Made by a program: the position numbers and the translations under genes. Shown here in pieces: positions 36,752 to 45,856 of a stretch of DNA of 64,000 bases. Source of the DNA: Gemmobacter caeni (lineage in GTDB: Bacteria; Pseudomonadota; Alphaproteobacteria; Rhodobacterales; Rhodobacteraceae); contig NZ_QBKP01000008.1 in NCBI RefSeq assembly GCF_003054195.1, forward strand, positions 174,697 to 238,696, in the 5' to 3' direction. The notes beneath the pieces were generated by a model, which saw nothing but the letters and a program-made list of their open reading frames with translations, was not told the DNA's origin and searched no databases. The number at the start of each line of letters is the position of its first letter. Positions within the stretch are counted from its first letter, which is position 1.

Positions 36752-38713
36752 TTGCATCGCTATCTCGTCGACATTGAAACCTACTCGAATTACTTCTTCG
36801 TCGGTATCAAGCGGATCGGTGAAGAAGCTCGCAGGGGTTTCGAACTCAGCGACAGGTCTGATTTTGACCGCGCCTGGATGCGGCGTTTCATCATCAACCG
36901 GGCCACAGCTACGTTCAACGGGATGAGCTATGACCTTCCGGTCCTGCTCTATGCCTGCACGCCTCTCGACAATGGCGAATATCCGACCAATGCGCAGATC
37001 AAGGAAGTGTCCGACCGGATCATCCTTGGCATGGTGAAGTATTGGGAAGTCGAGAATGTTATCGGTTTCAGGATTCCATGGGGCATCAACCACATCGACT
37101 TGATCGAGCCCCAGCCGAACCCTTTTGCCAGCCTCAAGATTTTGAATGGCCGGCTGCACGGCAAGCAGATGCAGGATTTGCCGTTCGCCCCGGACAGGAT
37201 CCTGACGCACGAGGAAATGGACCTCGTATCGCATTACTGCCTTCAGAACGATCTGGATGCCTCCGAGAACCTGTGGAACGCGATGCGCGAGCCCATGGAA
37301 CTGCGCGAGGTGCTGAGTGAAGAAATTCTCGTCGATCTGCGGTCCAAGTCCGATACGCAAATGGGCCTGGCGATCATCAAGCATCGGGCAGAAGAACTTC
37401 TTGGTCGCAAGATCGAAAAGGCATCGGTGAAACCCGGCCACAGTTTCAAATACAAAGCTCCCGCCTTCATCAAGTTTCAGACGCCGCAGTTGCAGGCGAT
37501 CCTTGAGCGCATTCAGGAGCACAGGTTCGTTGTTCGGGATGACGGCAAGGTAGATCTGCCGCCGTGGCTGGCGGATACCCCTTTAACGATAGGTGACACG
37601 ACCTATGCAATGGGTATCGGCGGCCTGCACAGCACCGAGGCCAATCGGGCTGTTGTCAGCGACGAGGACTTCGTTCTCGTGGACGCCGATGTGGCCTCCT
37701 ATTACCCGGCGATCATCCTTTCCCTCGGTCTTTACCCTGAGGCGATCGGACCCCGTTTCCTTGAAATCTATCGCGGCATCCGTGATGACCGGGTGAAGGC
37801 CAAGAAGGCCGGAAACAAGACGAAGGATAAGGGGTTGAAGATCGCCCTGAATGGCACCTTCGGCAGCCTCGGATCGCGCTTTTCGTTCGTCTATGCTCCG
37901 CATCTGATGATTTCGGTCACCCTGACCGGGCAGCTTGCCCTGCTCATGCTGATCGAGGCAGCCGAATTGCAGGGCATCCCGGTTGTCAGCGGCAACACGG
38001 ATGGTATGGTGTTCAAACTGCTTCGTGAGCACTTCGAAGGGATCACGAAAGACAGGCTGAACGGCGGGCTGCTGGCAGACATCACCGGGCGCTGGGAAAA
38101 GGCGACAGGCTTTGATCTTGAGTTTGTCGAGTATCGCGCGATCTATAACGCTTCGGTGAACAGCTACTTCGCCATCAAGGCGAATGGTGGGCACAAGCGC
38201 AAAGGACCGTTTGCAAACCCGTGGTCAGAGGACAAGAACGACTACGATCTGCGCGGGCAGATGATGAAGAACCCGCAGGCTACGATTTGCAGCGATGCGG
38301 CCTTGGCCCGGATCAAGCATGGGACTCCGCTGCGCGACACGATCATTGGTTGCCAGGATATTCGGCAGTTTGTCACCGTCATCAAGGTCAGCAAGGGCGC
38401 GACGTGGCGCGACAATTACCTTGGAAAAACGATCAGGTATTACTGGTCAACCGATGGTGATGAGGTGATCGAGGCGGAACCCAACAGCCTCGGTAACTTC
38501 AAGAAGGTTCCGAAAACAGACGGCGCAAAGCCGGCGATGCGGCTGCCGGACGATTTCCCAGATGATGTCGATTACGAGCGGTACATCTCGGAGGCTGAGC
38601 AAATCCTGAAAGACATCGGCTTCTATGGCGCCCCGGAGCCCAAAGAGAAGCGCATCCGCCTGACCAAGGTGAATAAGCAGAGGGTTTTGAGTCTATGGCT
38701 ACTCTCGGCGTGA
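36752..38713 (+). CDS. Family B-type phage DNA polymerase
   Basis: 653 residues, TTG start at 36752; the only upstream ATG is out of frame. N-terminal VDIETYSNYFF provides an exonuclease D-x-E. Palm motifs: DADVASYYPAII (motif A), KIALNGTFGSLGS (motif B), SGNTDGMVF (motif C, TDG replacing DTDS). Shorter than cellular family B enzymes, as in phage replicative polymerases. Works with the DUF2815 protein, nuclease and primase-helicase. The last 19 bases overlap the next gene. Confidence 0.85.
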   Translation: MHRYLVDIETYSNYFFVGIKRIGEEARRGFELSDRSDFDRAWMRRFIINRATATFNGMSYDLPVLLYACTPLDNGEYPTNAQIKEVSDRIILGMVKYWEVENVIGFRIPWGINHIDLIEPQPNPFASLKILNGRLHGKQMQDLPFAPDRILTHEEMDLVSHYCLQNDLDASENLWNAMREPMELREVLSEEILVDLRSKSDTQMGLAIIKHRAEELLGRKIEKASVKPGHSFKYKAPAFIKFQTPQLQAILERIQEHRFVVRDDGKVDLPPWLADTPLTIGDTTYAMGIGGLHSTEANRAVVSDEDFVLVDADVASYYPAIILSLGLYPEAIGPRFLEIYRGIRDDRVKAKKAGNKTKDKGLKIALNGTFGSLGSRFSFVYAPHLMISVTLTGQLALLMLIEAAELQGIPVVSGNTDGMVFKLLREHFEGITKDRLNGGLLADITGRWEKATGFDLEFVEYRAIYNASVNSYFAIKANGGHKRKGPFANPWSEDKNDYDLRGQMMKNPQATICSDAALARIKHGTPLRDTIIGCQDIRQFVTVIKVSKGATWRDNYLGKTIRYYWSTDGDEVIEAEPNSLGNFKKVPKTDGAKPAMRLPDDFPDDVDYERYISEAEQILKDIGFYGAPEPKEKRIRLTKVNKQRVLSLWLLSA

Positions 38714-38964
38714 ACAAGTACCCCGGCATCTGCTTTCGGTGTGGAGGCAGAGTTCCGGCCGGAGAAGGTGTCTTTCAGTACGGCAGCGGTTCAACGCCGT
38801 GGCCGTGGCCTGAGTTTCGCTTCCAGCGGGGCATTCCGCTTGTTGAGCATGTCAACTGCAACGTGATTTACAACAATACCGGGATACATTATCAACTAAA
38901 CCCTGACACGTCGAAAGAAGGATTCGATGGTGACCTCGGACTTCAAACTGACATCGACCCTTGA
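38695..38964 (+). CDS. Small zinc-binding phage protein
   Basis: 89 residues starting within the polymerase gene. KYPGICFRCGGRVPAGEGVFQYG has a CxxC knuckle, and HVNCNVIYNN supplies further ligands. Similar small proteins sit beside phage polymerase genes. Its 3' end overlaps the VRR-NUC gene. Confidence 0.6.
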   Translation: MATLGVNKYPGICFRCGGRVPAGEGVFQYGSGSTPWPWPEFRFQRGIPLVEHVNCNVIYNNTGIHYQLNPDTSKEGFDGDLGLQTDIDP

Positions 38965-39232
38965 GGCGACGGTAGAGGACACCGTGATTGCCTGGGCCGA
39001 GAACAATGGCTGGGTTCACCGTTTCATGTCCTACCGCGGGCGCCGTGGGTGCCCTGACAGCTTCTTCTTTGGTTTCGGGGTGATCGTGATGATCGAGTTC
39101 AAGAAGCCGAAGAAGGGTCTCGATCGCCTGCAGATCGAAGAACATCGCCGGCTTGAAGACGCCGGTCTGCGTCCGTGGGTCGTCTCGAAAGCTGAGACCG
39201 GCATCGAAATTCTCAGGAGGATGATGAAATGA
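38927..39232 (+). CDS. VRR-NUC nuclease
   Basis: 101 residues. ATVEDTVIAWAENNGWVHRFMSYRGRRGCPDSFFFG, then VIVMIEFKKPKKGLDRLQIEEHRRL, contains the VRR-NUC catalytic series G-x-PD, ExK and QxxxxxxL. Such nucleases cut branched DNA or flaps. AAGAAGGA upstream; stop overlaps the deaminase gene. Confidence 0.8.
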   Translation: MVTSDFKLTSTLEATVEDTVIAWAENNGWVHRFMSYRGRRGCPDSFFFGFGVIVMIEFKKPKKGLDRLQIEEHRRLEDAGLRPWVVSKAETGIEILRRMMK

Positions 39233-39660
39233 ATCCCGAATGGTCCGACTATCTCATGGGTTTCGCGCTGCATGCGGCGAAGAAAAGCAAGGATCAGACG
39301 CAAGTTGGTGCTGTACTGGTCGGTCCCCAGCGGCAGGTTCTCCTGACTGCCTACAATGGTCCCCCGATGGGTGTTCGCGACATGCCGTCCCGGCGCGACG
39401 TGCGCCCGGAGAAGTATTTGTGGGTGTCGCATGCAGAAGCGAACCTTGTCGCCTTTGCCGCTCGTCTTGGCATCCGAACCGAAGGCTGCACGGTCTATGT
39501 GACGCATTGCCCCTGTGCCAACTGCGCGAAGGCACTGGTGCAGGCTGGGATCGGCGCGGTGGTCTACGGGCCGGGAACGACCTCGATGCCGGAACACGAA
39601 TTTGATGTCGCCCGCACCATGTTCCGCGAGGCTGGCGTCAAGCTGTCGGTGGCTGAGTGA
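39229..39660 (+). CDS. dCMP/cytidine deaminase-like protein
   Basis: 143 residues. WVSHAEANLVAFAARLG carries HAE, and THCPCANCAKALVQAGIGAVVYG carries PCxxC, the zinc-binding deaminase signature. Start pattern (WSDYLMGFALHAAKKSKDQTQVGAVLVG) fits phage dCMP deaminases that supply dUMP for ThyX. Confidence 0.85.
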   Translation: MNPEWSDYLMGFALHAAKKSKDQTQVGAVLVGPQRQVLLTAYNGPPMGVRDMPSRRDVRPEKYLWVSHAEANLVAFAARLGIRTEGCTVYVTHCPCANCAKALVQAGIGAVVYGPGTTSMPEHEFDVARTMFREAGVKLSVAE

Positions 39661-39661
39661 C

Positions 39662-40831
39662 ATGATGCAGACATTGCTTGCCGGCGACTGCATCGCGGGC
39701 ATGAAAACTCTTCCCGACGGCTGTGTTCATACTTGCATCACCAGCCCGCCATACTTCGGACTTCGTGACTATGGGCATGAAGATCAGATTGGGCTCGAAG
39801 AGACTCCCGAACAATTTGTCTCTCGCTTGGTCGAGGTGTTCCGTGAGGTGCGTCGCGTTCTGCGGGATGATGGAACTTTGTGGCTGAACCTCGGGGATAG
39901 CTATAGCGGTGCGGCAGCCGGGAAGCGTACGGGCGGAAATCTGGCGGAATGGAAAAACGGCGGCCGCAGGAACCCTGATGTCGGGGAGACCGGGCACAAG
40001 AAGCCGGGACAGTCGAAGCAGTTGCTTGGCATACCGTGGCGTGTGGCCTTCGCGCTGCAAGCAGATGGCTGGTATCTGAGGCAAGACATCATCTGGTCGA
40101 AGCCAAACCCGATGCCTGAAAGCGTGAAGGATCGCTGCACCAAGGCGCACGAGTATATTTTCCTGTTTTCGAAATCGCCTCGCTACTTCTTTGATCACGA
40201 AGCGATAAAGGAAGATGCAGTCGGTCAGGCCAGCGGAAATTTGGCTCGAAAATCCCGCCCGTCTCAAAGCAGCCTGGGTAGAGGGGATCAGAAGGGATCG
40301 GTTCCGTGGGAGGGAGGCAGTCTTCGCAGCAGGCGTTCGGTCTGGACTGTGACGACAAAGCCTTTCAAGGGCGCACATTTTGCAACCTTTCCTCCTGACC
40401 TGATCGAACCTTGTGTTATGGCCGGTGCGCCGGAACGCTGCTGCTCGGCATGTGGCGCGCCGCAGGAACGGGTGGTCGAGAAAACAACGTCATTCTGGGG
40501 AGGTAGCGGCCGCGCTGGCCGCACCGCAGAAGATGTGAACGCATCGGGAAAATGGGCGGGCCAGCAATACGGCAAGAACCTGAAACTGGGTCCTTTGGTC
40601 ACATCGGAAACTGTAGGCTGGCGTCCGACCTGCGTCTGTGACGCCGGCGCACCTGTCGGCGGCACGGTGCTTGACCCATTTTTCGGTGCCGGAACCACCG
40701 GGCTCGTCGCGCAAATGAACAATCGCTCATGGATCGGCTGCGAGTTGAATCCGAAGTACGTCGAAATGGCTCGCGGTCGCCTTGGGATGCCTCCCTCGTT
40801 TGCCAGGGAACTTGAAGGGTTGCTGGGATGA
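39662..40831 (+). CDS. DNA N4-cytosine/N6-adenine methyltransferase, beta class
   Basis: 389 residues from ATG 39662. CVHTCITSPPYFGLRDYG has catalytic TSPPY, and VLDPFFGAGTTGLVAQ at the C-terminus is the SAM motif I, giving beta-class order. A middle insertion has CCSACGAPQERVV and CVCDA cysteines, probably a zinc knuckle in the target recognition region. SPPY favours N4-cytosine but N6-adenine is possible. Protects phage DNA from restriction. Ends ELEGLLG with coupling to the helicase gene. Confidence 0.85.
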   Translation: MMQTLLAGDCIAGMKTLPDGCVHTCITSPPYFGLRDYGHEDQIGLEETPEQFVSRLVEVFREVRRVLRDDGTLWLNLGDSYSGAAAGKRTGGNLAEWKNGGRRNPDVGETGHKKPGQSKQLLGIPWRVAFALQADGWYLRQDIIWSKPNPMPESVKDRCTKAHEYIFLFSKSPRYFFDHEAIKEDAVGQASGNLARKSRPSQSSLGRGDQKGSVPWEGGSLRSRRSVWTVTTKPFKGAHFATFPPDLIEPCVMAGAPERCCSACGAPQERVVEKTTSFWGGSGRAGRTAEDVNASGKWAGQQYGKNLKLGPLVTSETVGWRPTCVCDAGAPVGGTVLDPFFGAGTTGLVAQMNNRSWIGCELNPKYVEMARGRLGMPPSFARELEGLLG

Positions 40832-42399
40832 GAACCCGCCACGACCTTCGGGAAGATCAGAATACGATGTATTCCGAGATCATGGCTCGGATGGCCCTGA
40901 TGCTCGTGAGCGGTATGGGCTCCGGCAAGACAGGCGCGACGGCGACAGCCATTTTGGATATGCTCATCACTTTCGAAATTCGGAAGGCACTGCTGATCGC
41001 CCCGAAGTTCGTTGCGCTGAACACATGGCCGGATGAGTTTGCCGCCTGGGCGCATACCCGCAACATCTCCTATGCGATTTGTGTCGGCACCGAAGCTGAG
41101 CGGATCGCTGCCCTGAATCAGGATGCCGATGTCCTGATCATCAACAGAGACGTGCTTCCATGGCTGGCGAAGCATATCGGATCGGTCAAGAACTGGGTTT
41201 GGGATCTGTTGGTCATCGACGAGTCCTCGATGTTCAAGGAAGGTGCGAAGAAAACCACGCGCGCCCGGGTGAAGGCAAAAATCGGTGAGACTTGGGGCAT
41301 CTATTTCGAGGACACCGATCATCTGCTCTATGTGAGTGATCCGCTACCCAAGGCTGACATCCCAGCTTGGAAGAGAGACATGTCGCGCATGTGGGCGCTT
41401 CTTGGCTTCGATCACATCGAAATGCGCAAGATCGGGGACGTTCGCGGCACGAAGATCCGGCAGGGCGGCAACATGACCAGGTTCGGTGTTCTTTCGATTG
41501 CCCGCAAGATGGTGAAACGGGTTGTCGAATTGACCGGCACACCGACACCGAACGGGATCGAAGACATCTGGGGTCAGGTGTATTTGCTGGATCAGGGGCA
41601 CCGCCTCGGTCGCAGCCGCACAGAGTTCAGGAAGCGCTGGTTCATCGAGGATCGCTACACCTATGAACGCCAGCCGAAGGCGGGGGCAGAGCAGGAAATC
41701 CTGTCGCTGGTGAAAGACGTGGTGATCTCGATACCGCCGCGCAAGCTTGTCGATGACCCGGTTTACGTTCCCGTTCGCGTCGATCTGTCGTCAAAGGTGA
41801 TGGACGAGTATCGGCGCTTCGAGAAGACACTGTTCGCGGAGCCCTATGACGTTGAAGCCGTCACCAAGGGTGTTCTGGTCAACAAGCTGCTACAGTTCAG
41901 CAACGGTTCCATGTTTCGCGCTGACGGGTCAATCGCCCACGTCCACAGCGAGAAGCACGACGCCTTGGACGAGCTGTTCGAGAGGGCGGCCGGCGACCCG
42001 ATGCTGGTCTTCTACTCCTATAAATTCGATCTCGCTGCGATCAGGAAGCGGCACCCGGATGCCGTGGTCGCAAATGAGTGCGACGATTTCATCAGCCGCT
42101 GGAACAGCGGGAAAATCAAGAAGCTCCTGGCGCACCCGGCCTCGATCGGGCACGGCACAAATTTGCAGTTCGGCGGGCATCTGGCGTGCTGGTTCGGCCT
42201 GCCGTGGTCGCTGGAGCTGTACCTTCAGGCAAACATGCGTCTGCCTCGGCCGGGCCAGAAAAATCAGGTGGCGATCTATCAGATTCTCGCTAGAGGAACC
42301 TACGACGAGGTGCAACTTGAAGCGTTGCACGAGAAAAATGTGAACCAGGACAGGATCATAGAAGCAGTTCGCTTGCGCCGGAACCAAATGCAACATTAA
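40828..42399 (+). CDS. SNF2-type superfamily 2 helicase
   Basis: 523 residues, ATG overlapping the methyltransferase stop. Walker A LMLVSGMGSGKTGATA; motif II LLVIDESSMFK (DES replacing DEAH); motif III ELTGTPTPNG; C-terminal motifs GHGTNLQFGGHLACWFGLPWSLELYLQANMRLPRPGQ (V/VI). About 85 residues are inserted between motifs II and III. Phage SNF2-like helicases act in replication or recombination. Confidence 0.85.
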   Translation: MRTRHDLREDQNTMYSEIMARMALMLVSGMGSGKTGATATAILDMLITFEIRKALLIAPKFVALNTWPDEFAAWAHTRNISYAICVGTEAERIAALNQDADVLIINRDVLPWLAKHIGSVKNWVWDLLVIDESSMFKEGAKKTTRARVKAKIGETWGIYFEDTDHLLYVSDPLPKADIPAWKRDMSRMWALLGFDHIEMRKIGDVRGTKIRQGGNMTRFGVLSIARKMVKRVVELTGTPTPNGIEDIWGQVYLLDQGHRLGRSRTEFRKRWFIEDRYTYERQPKAGAEQEILSLVKDVVISIPPRKLVDDPVYVPVRVDLSSKVMDEYRRFEKTLFAEPYDVEAVTKGVLVNKLLQFSNGSMFRADGSIAHVHSEKHDALDELFERAAGDPMLVFYSYKFDLAAIRKRHPDAVVANECDDFISRWNSGKIKKLLAHPASIGHGTNLQFGGHLACWFGLPWSLELYLQANMRLPRPGQKNQVAIYQILARGTYDEVQLEALHEKNVNQDRIIEAVRLRRNQMQH

Positions 42400-42496
42400 G
42401 GTGAATTTAATATCTCTATGAATCACCTCTTGATTCCAAGGGGGCGGTTTCTTATTGTCAATTAGTAATTGACTATCGGCGCAAGGAACCGTGACG
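42400..42496 (+). promoter_or_regulatory. Promoter region with perfect 17-bp palindrome
   Basis: GTCAATTA-G-TAATTGAC at 42457-42473 is a perfect palindrome with 8-base arms, 24 bases before the regulator's ATG; likely the operator for that regulator. A second imperfect palindrome, ATTAA-GGTGAAT-TTAAT, is at about 42396-42412. Confidence 0.55.
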
Positions 42497-43180
42497 ATGA
42501 GTAAAGAGAAACGCAGGCATCCTGAGTTCGGCGCACGGTTCGAATTGGCCTGTGACGGCAACCCTCTTGTTCCGCCGCAGAACTACGGACGCCTGAGCTG
42601 GATTGTCAAGCAGTTCAAGGATCGCTTCGACACTGACGTGACCATCGAAAGCGTCCGCAAATGGTCGATCGGGGTGACATATCCGAGACCTGACGCCATG
42701 ATGAAGCTCGCTGCAATTCTCGCGGTGGATCAGGCGTGGCTGGCCCTCGGCACCACGTCGGAGATCAGCGAAAAGGATGCCAAAATCAGGAAGGCAGAGA
42801 TGAGCGGTGCGGTGAACCTGCTCGCCGGTATCATTCAGATGTCCGGGTGCCATCCCGCCTTCCCTGATAATGCAGATGACCGGGCTCGCGAAGAGAGCAC
42901 CGACTTGTACGCGATCATCCGCGGCGCGCAGTATCGTCTGCACGTCGCGCTCGGGCAGAAGGAAGGGGCAGCGGTGACCTTCTCGGTTCCGGTTTCAGCC
43001 GTTGACAACAATATCGTCATCGGCGTGGTGCAGGAGGAAGGATTCTGCTTTCGGTTCTTCGAGATCAACCACGATACCCTGGCCGAGGGTAAACGGAAGG
43101 ATGGTGCGGTGATCGTCCGAGTTGACGACGCGACCCAAATGCCGTTCCGTGAGATCAAGTCATTCGCTGAAAGGTTGTGA
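42497..43180 (+). CDS. Phage HTH regulator, XRE-like
   Basis: 227 residues from ATG 42497 (AAGGAA 8 bases upstream; GTG 42491 is too close). Residues about 30-75 (LSWIVKQFKDRFDTDVTIESVRKWSIGVTYPRPDAMMKLAAIL) form an XRE-like HTH. The C-terminal half is beta-rich and lacks S24 protease residues, so not a LexA-like cleavable repressor. Possibly autoregulated through the palindrome upstream. Confidence 0.65.
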   Translation: MSKEKRRHPEFGARFELACDGNPLVPPQNYGRLSWIVKQFKDRFDTDVTIESVRKWSIGVTYPRPDAMMKLAAILAVDQAWLALGTTSEISEKDAKIRKAEMSGAVNLLAGIIQMSGCHPAFPDNADDRAREESTDLYAIIRGAQYRLHVALGQKEGAAVTFSVPVSAVDNNIVIGVVQEEGFCFRFFEINHDTLAEGKRKDGAVIVRVDDATQMPFREIKSFAERL

Positions 43181-43181
43181 C

Positions 43182-43619
43182 ATGCGACTCCTTGCGCTTT
43201 GCCTTGTTCTTGCGGCTTCGCCGGCTTCGGCCGGTTGGCGCAATACCGAATGGGGGATGAACGAAGAAGAGTTCAGGAGCGCGGCGCCGTCGGAAGTGAC
43301 GATCACAGGTAAAGGTGTTGGTGTCGATCTGGATATGCAGTTCGCTGTTTCTCCGGTGTTCGATGGCGGCAAACTGGTCGAGGTGAAACTTGTTCCCACT
43401 GAGAACCGCTTCTGCCCGGCTGCCTTTTATGGGGTCACCGAAACCTACGGGGAACCCGCCTATAAGACCGAGAATGTTTCGGCGTGGGAATCTGACGGCA
43501 ACGTCGTCTTGTTCTCGCAGCGCGCTGACAGTTGCGTCGTCTCGTATCAGGATCCGGCCAAGGGGCAGCGCTCGAAGGCGGCGGATAGCTGGCCGGCCGC
43601 AAATACGACAGGGTTCTAA
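43182..43619 (+). CDS. Secreted protein, possible lysogeny-conversion gene
   Basis: 145 residues from ATG 43182. Clear Sec signal peptide MRLLALCLVLAASPASAG with AxA cut site. The mature part (WRNTEWGMNEEEFRSAAP, then a beta-rich domain with two cysteines) resembles small periplasmic proteins of Rhodobacterales. It is the only signal-peptide gene in the replication module and might alter the lysogen's envelope. Confidence 0.55.
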   Translation: MRLLALCLVLAASPASAGWRNTEWGMNEEEFRSAAPSEVTITGKGVGVDLDMQFAVSPVFDGGKLVEVKLVPTENRFCPAAFYGVTETYGEPAYKTENVSAWESDGNVVLFSQRADSCVVSYQDPAKGQRSKAADSWPAANTTGF

Positions 43620-43686
43620 AATCACTTTTTGCGTGGACTCTTTCACGTTTTGAGGGTATTTTCGGGGCATCCAGCAGGAGCCCTAA
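43620..43686 (+). promoter_or_regulatory. Possible promoter before the C5 methyltransferase
   Basis: AAAATCAC (43618-43625), TTTTT, then GCGTGGA, followed by TTTCACGTTTTG. Parts resemble the shared CAAAATCACG motif in both orientations. No clear -35/-10 pair. Confidence 0.25.
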
Positions 43687-45279
43687 ATGCGTTTTGGATC
43701 AGTTTGCTCCGGGATCGAGGCCGCGTCTATCGCATGGCATGAACTCGGATGGGATGCGGCATGGCTTGCTGAGGTTGATGTCGCAGCATCTGCAGTTCTG
43801 GCCCATCGCTTTGGTGCTACCGCCCCTCGGTTCCCTCTCGAAGGCACGGAAAAATCTCTGAAGCGCATTCGGTGGGGTGATCGCCTGGTGAACTGGGGAG
43901 ACATGACCCGGTTGCCTGATATGGTGCGATCCGGTGCAGCCGAAGCCCCGGACATCCTCTGCGGAGGAACCCCTTGCCAGGGCTTCTCTCTTGCCGGCCT
44001 GCGCGGTGGCCTGAACGATCCCCGGGGCCAGCTCACCCTTTCATTCGTGGAACTCGCCAATGCAATCGACGATCGACGCGCTGTTGACGGACAGCACCCA
44101 TGCGCAATTTTCTGGGAGAACGTACCGGGCGTCCGATCTGACAGCGGAAACGCATTCGGACATTTTCTCGCCGCGCTCGTGGGTGTGGAAGATCCCATCG
44201 AACCGGGTCCACGACCTGAACCGGGACGGTCCTCTGCCCACTGGACATGGAAAAAAGAAACCCGTGAGCATGTGGCGAAGTGGTCCCGTGCAGGTGTTGT
44301 TGCTGGACCCCGACGGACAGTCGGCTGGCGGTCCAGCGATGCCCAATATTTCGGTCTGGCCCAACGACGCGAGCGTCTGTTCGTTGTCGCAAGTGCTCGT
44401 GAGGGGTTTGATCCCCAAAGCGTATTACTTGAGTTCGACAGCCTGCGCCGGGATTCTGCGCCGAGCCGAGAGCCGGGGCGAGACGTTGCCGGAACCCTTG
44501 CTGCGGGCACTTATGTCGGCGGTATCTCGGGAAAGTGTGAAGCCGGCCTCGGCTATGTCCAGCCTGCAGGAGATGTTGGGTTAGTTCCGCAATGGTGGGA
44601 CGGATCGCCGGTCAGCCAGACCCTTGATGCCGTTCTCCACAAGGGGCAGACGATGCCCGAGAAGAACCGTTTCCCGGCTGTTTTGCAGCCTGTTCCTGTC
44701 TGCATCCACGGAACCCAAGACCCGATTGTCGGCGTCGATCTGGCTCACGCGCTCGGCCGCAATTCGGGACAGGAGAACGCTGTTTGCGTGACCGGCGACA
44801 TTACGCATGCGCTGAAAGTAGAAGGATTTGACGGCAGCGAAGACGGCACGGGACGAGGGCATCCTATTGTTCCATGGTCAATTATGCCGATGAACAGCGG
44901 CAAAGATTTCAAAGCACGCATAACAGATATCTCTCAACCGTTAATGGCGGCCGGCCCGGTGAGCGGCAATCAAGGGGGAGATTTAGTTCAGATCGGAGAA
45001 ATGGCCGTGCGCCGCCTGATGCCGGTCGAGTGCGAACGGCTGATGGGTTTCCCCGATGGGCACACCCTTGTTCCTGTGGGCAAAGGGATGGCAGCAGACG
45101 GGCCACGCTACAAGCAACTCGGCAACAGCTGGGCGGTGCCTTGTGTGACATGGATCGGGCGGCGCCTCGACATGCACCTTGCCAATTTGAACGGACAGAT
45201 CATCGACGCAGTGCCTCTTGGTGAAACGCCGACTGTGGCAGGCGGTGATGCCCTGCGCATCTGGATGTGTGTCGCATGA
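43687..45279 (+). CDS. DNA cytosine-C5 methyltransferase
   Basis: 530 residues. Motif I FGSVCSGIEAASIAW, motif IV GGTPCQGFSLAGLRGG (catalytic Cys), motif VI ENVPG, motif VIII RRERLFVV, motif IX RRLMPVECERLMGFPDG, motif X YKQLGNSWAVP. A long target recognition region (about 245-430) lies between VIII and IX. The phage thus has three DNA methyltransferases of different classes, consistent with self-protection from host restriction. Confidence 0.9.
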   Translation: MRFGSVCSGIEAASIAWHELGWDAAWLAEVDVAASAVLAHRFGATAPRFPLEGTEKSLKRIRWGDRLVNWGDMTRLPDMVRSGAAEAPDILCGGTPCQGFSLAGLRGGLNDPRGQLTLSFVELANAIDDRRAVDGQHPCAIFWENVPGVRSDSGNAFGHFLAALVGVEDPIEPGPRPEPGRSSAHWTWKKETREHVAKWSRAGVVAGPRRTVGWRSSDAQYFGLAQRRERLFVVASAREGFDPQSVLLEFDSLRRDSAPSREPGRDVAGTLAAGTYVGGISGKCEAGLGYVQPAGDVGLVPQWWDGSPVSQTLDAVLHKGQTMPEKNRFPAVLQPVPVCIHGTQDPIVGVDLAHALGRNSGQENAVCVTGDITHALKVEGFDGSEDGTGRGHPIVPWSIMPMNSGKDFKARITDISQPLMAAGPVSGNQGGDLVQIGEMAVRRLMPVECERLMGFPDGHTLVPVGKGMAADGPRYKQLGNSWAVPCVTWIGRRLDMHLANLNGQIIDAVPLGETPTVAGGDALRIWMCVA

Positions 45280-45587
45280 TCAGGGTGTGCGAAGAAACCC
45301 GTCGCCGTATTCGCGTTGCGGTCGCAGCGTGGGCTTACGAGAGGCACGCTGATCCGATCATGTCTGATGCCGAATACGATGCCTTGGCCCGGTCAATCGA
45401 CCTTGATCGCAGCACCGCAAACAGCGAAATGGACAACTGGTTTGCCCTCAACTTCGAGCCGCACACCGGGGCATGGGTGTGGGGTCATCCAGATCGGGAG
45501 GGACTGGATCGTGTTTATCGAGGTCTGCGCAGCCGGTCTCACCAGCGTAACGTGCCGGCGTTGCACCTGTGGCTGGTGACGCCATGA
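45276..45587 (+). CDS. Small protein resembling DNA-ligase domain Ia
   Basis: 103 residues from ATG 45276 (ATGA overlap). RIRVAVAAWAYERHADPIMSDAEYDALARSI resembles the N-terminal Ia helix of NAD-dependent DNA ligase (YxxDxPxxSDxEYDxL), but no adenylation domain follows. Similar short phage proteins are of unknown role. Confidence 0.5.
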   Translation: MIRVCEETRRRIRVAVAAWAYERHADPIMSDAEYDALARSIDLDRSTANSEMDNWFALNFEPHTGAWVWGHPDREGLDRVYRGLRSRSHQRNVPALHLWLVTP

Positions 45588-45856
45588 GCAGCAAGTCCGA
45601 TCAGAAGAAACCCTGGAAACCTCGGCGTTCTGACGCCTTCGCAACGTGCGACGAACTCACGGACGGAAACTGCACCTGTCGGGCCAAAGGGAAGAATCCT
45701 TGCCTCGCCTGGGTCTTACCCTTGGCTGCCTGCTACCATCTTGATCGCACTGATTACGTCGAAGCCGAGCGGGAGCGGATGGAATACAACAGAATCAACG
45801 GAACCTTCTTCAACACAGTTTTGCCATGCGCTCTGCATGCCTTGGTTACGAAATGA
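45584..45856 (+). CDS. Cysteine-rich small phage protein
   Basis: 90 residues from ATG 45584 (ATGA overlap). Cysteines in CDELTDGNCTCRAKGKNPC plus a later ACYH suggest zinc binding. Unknown function; translationally coupled to both neighbours. Confidence 0.5.
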   Translation: MSSKSDQKKPWKPRRSDAFATCDELTDGNCTCRAKGKNPCLAWVLPLAACYHLDRTDYVEAERERMEYNRINGTFFNTVLPCALHALVTK

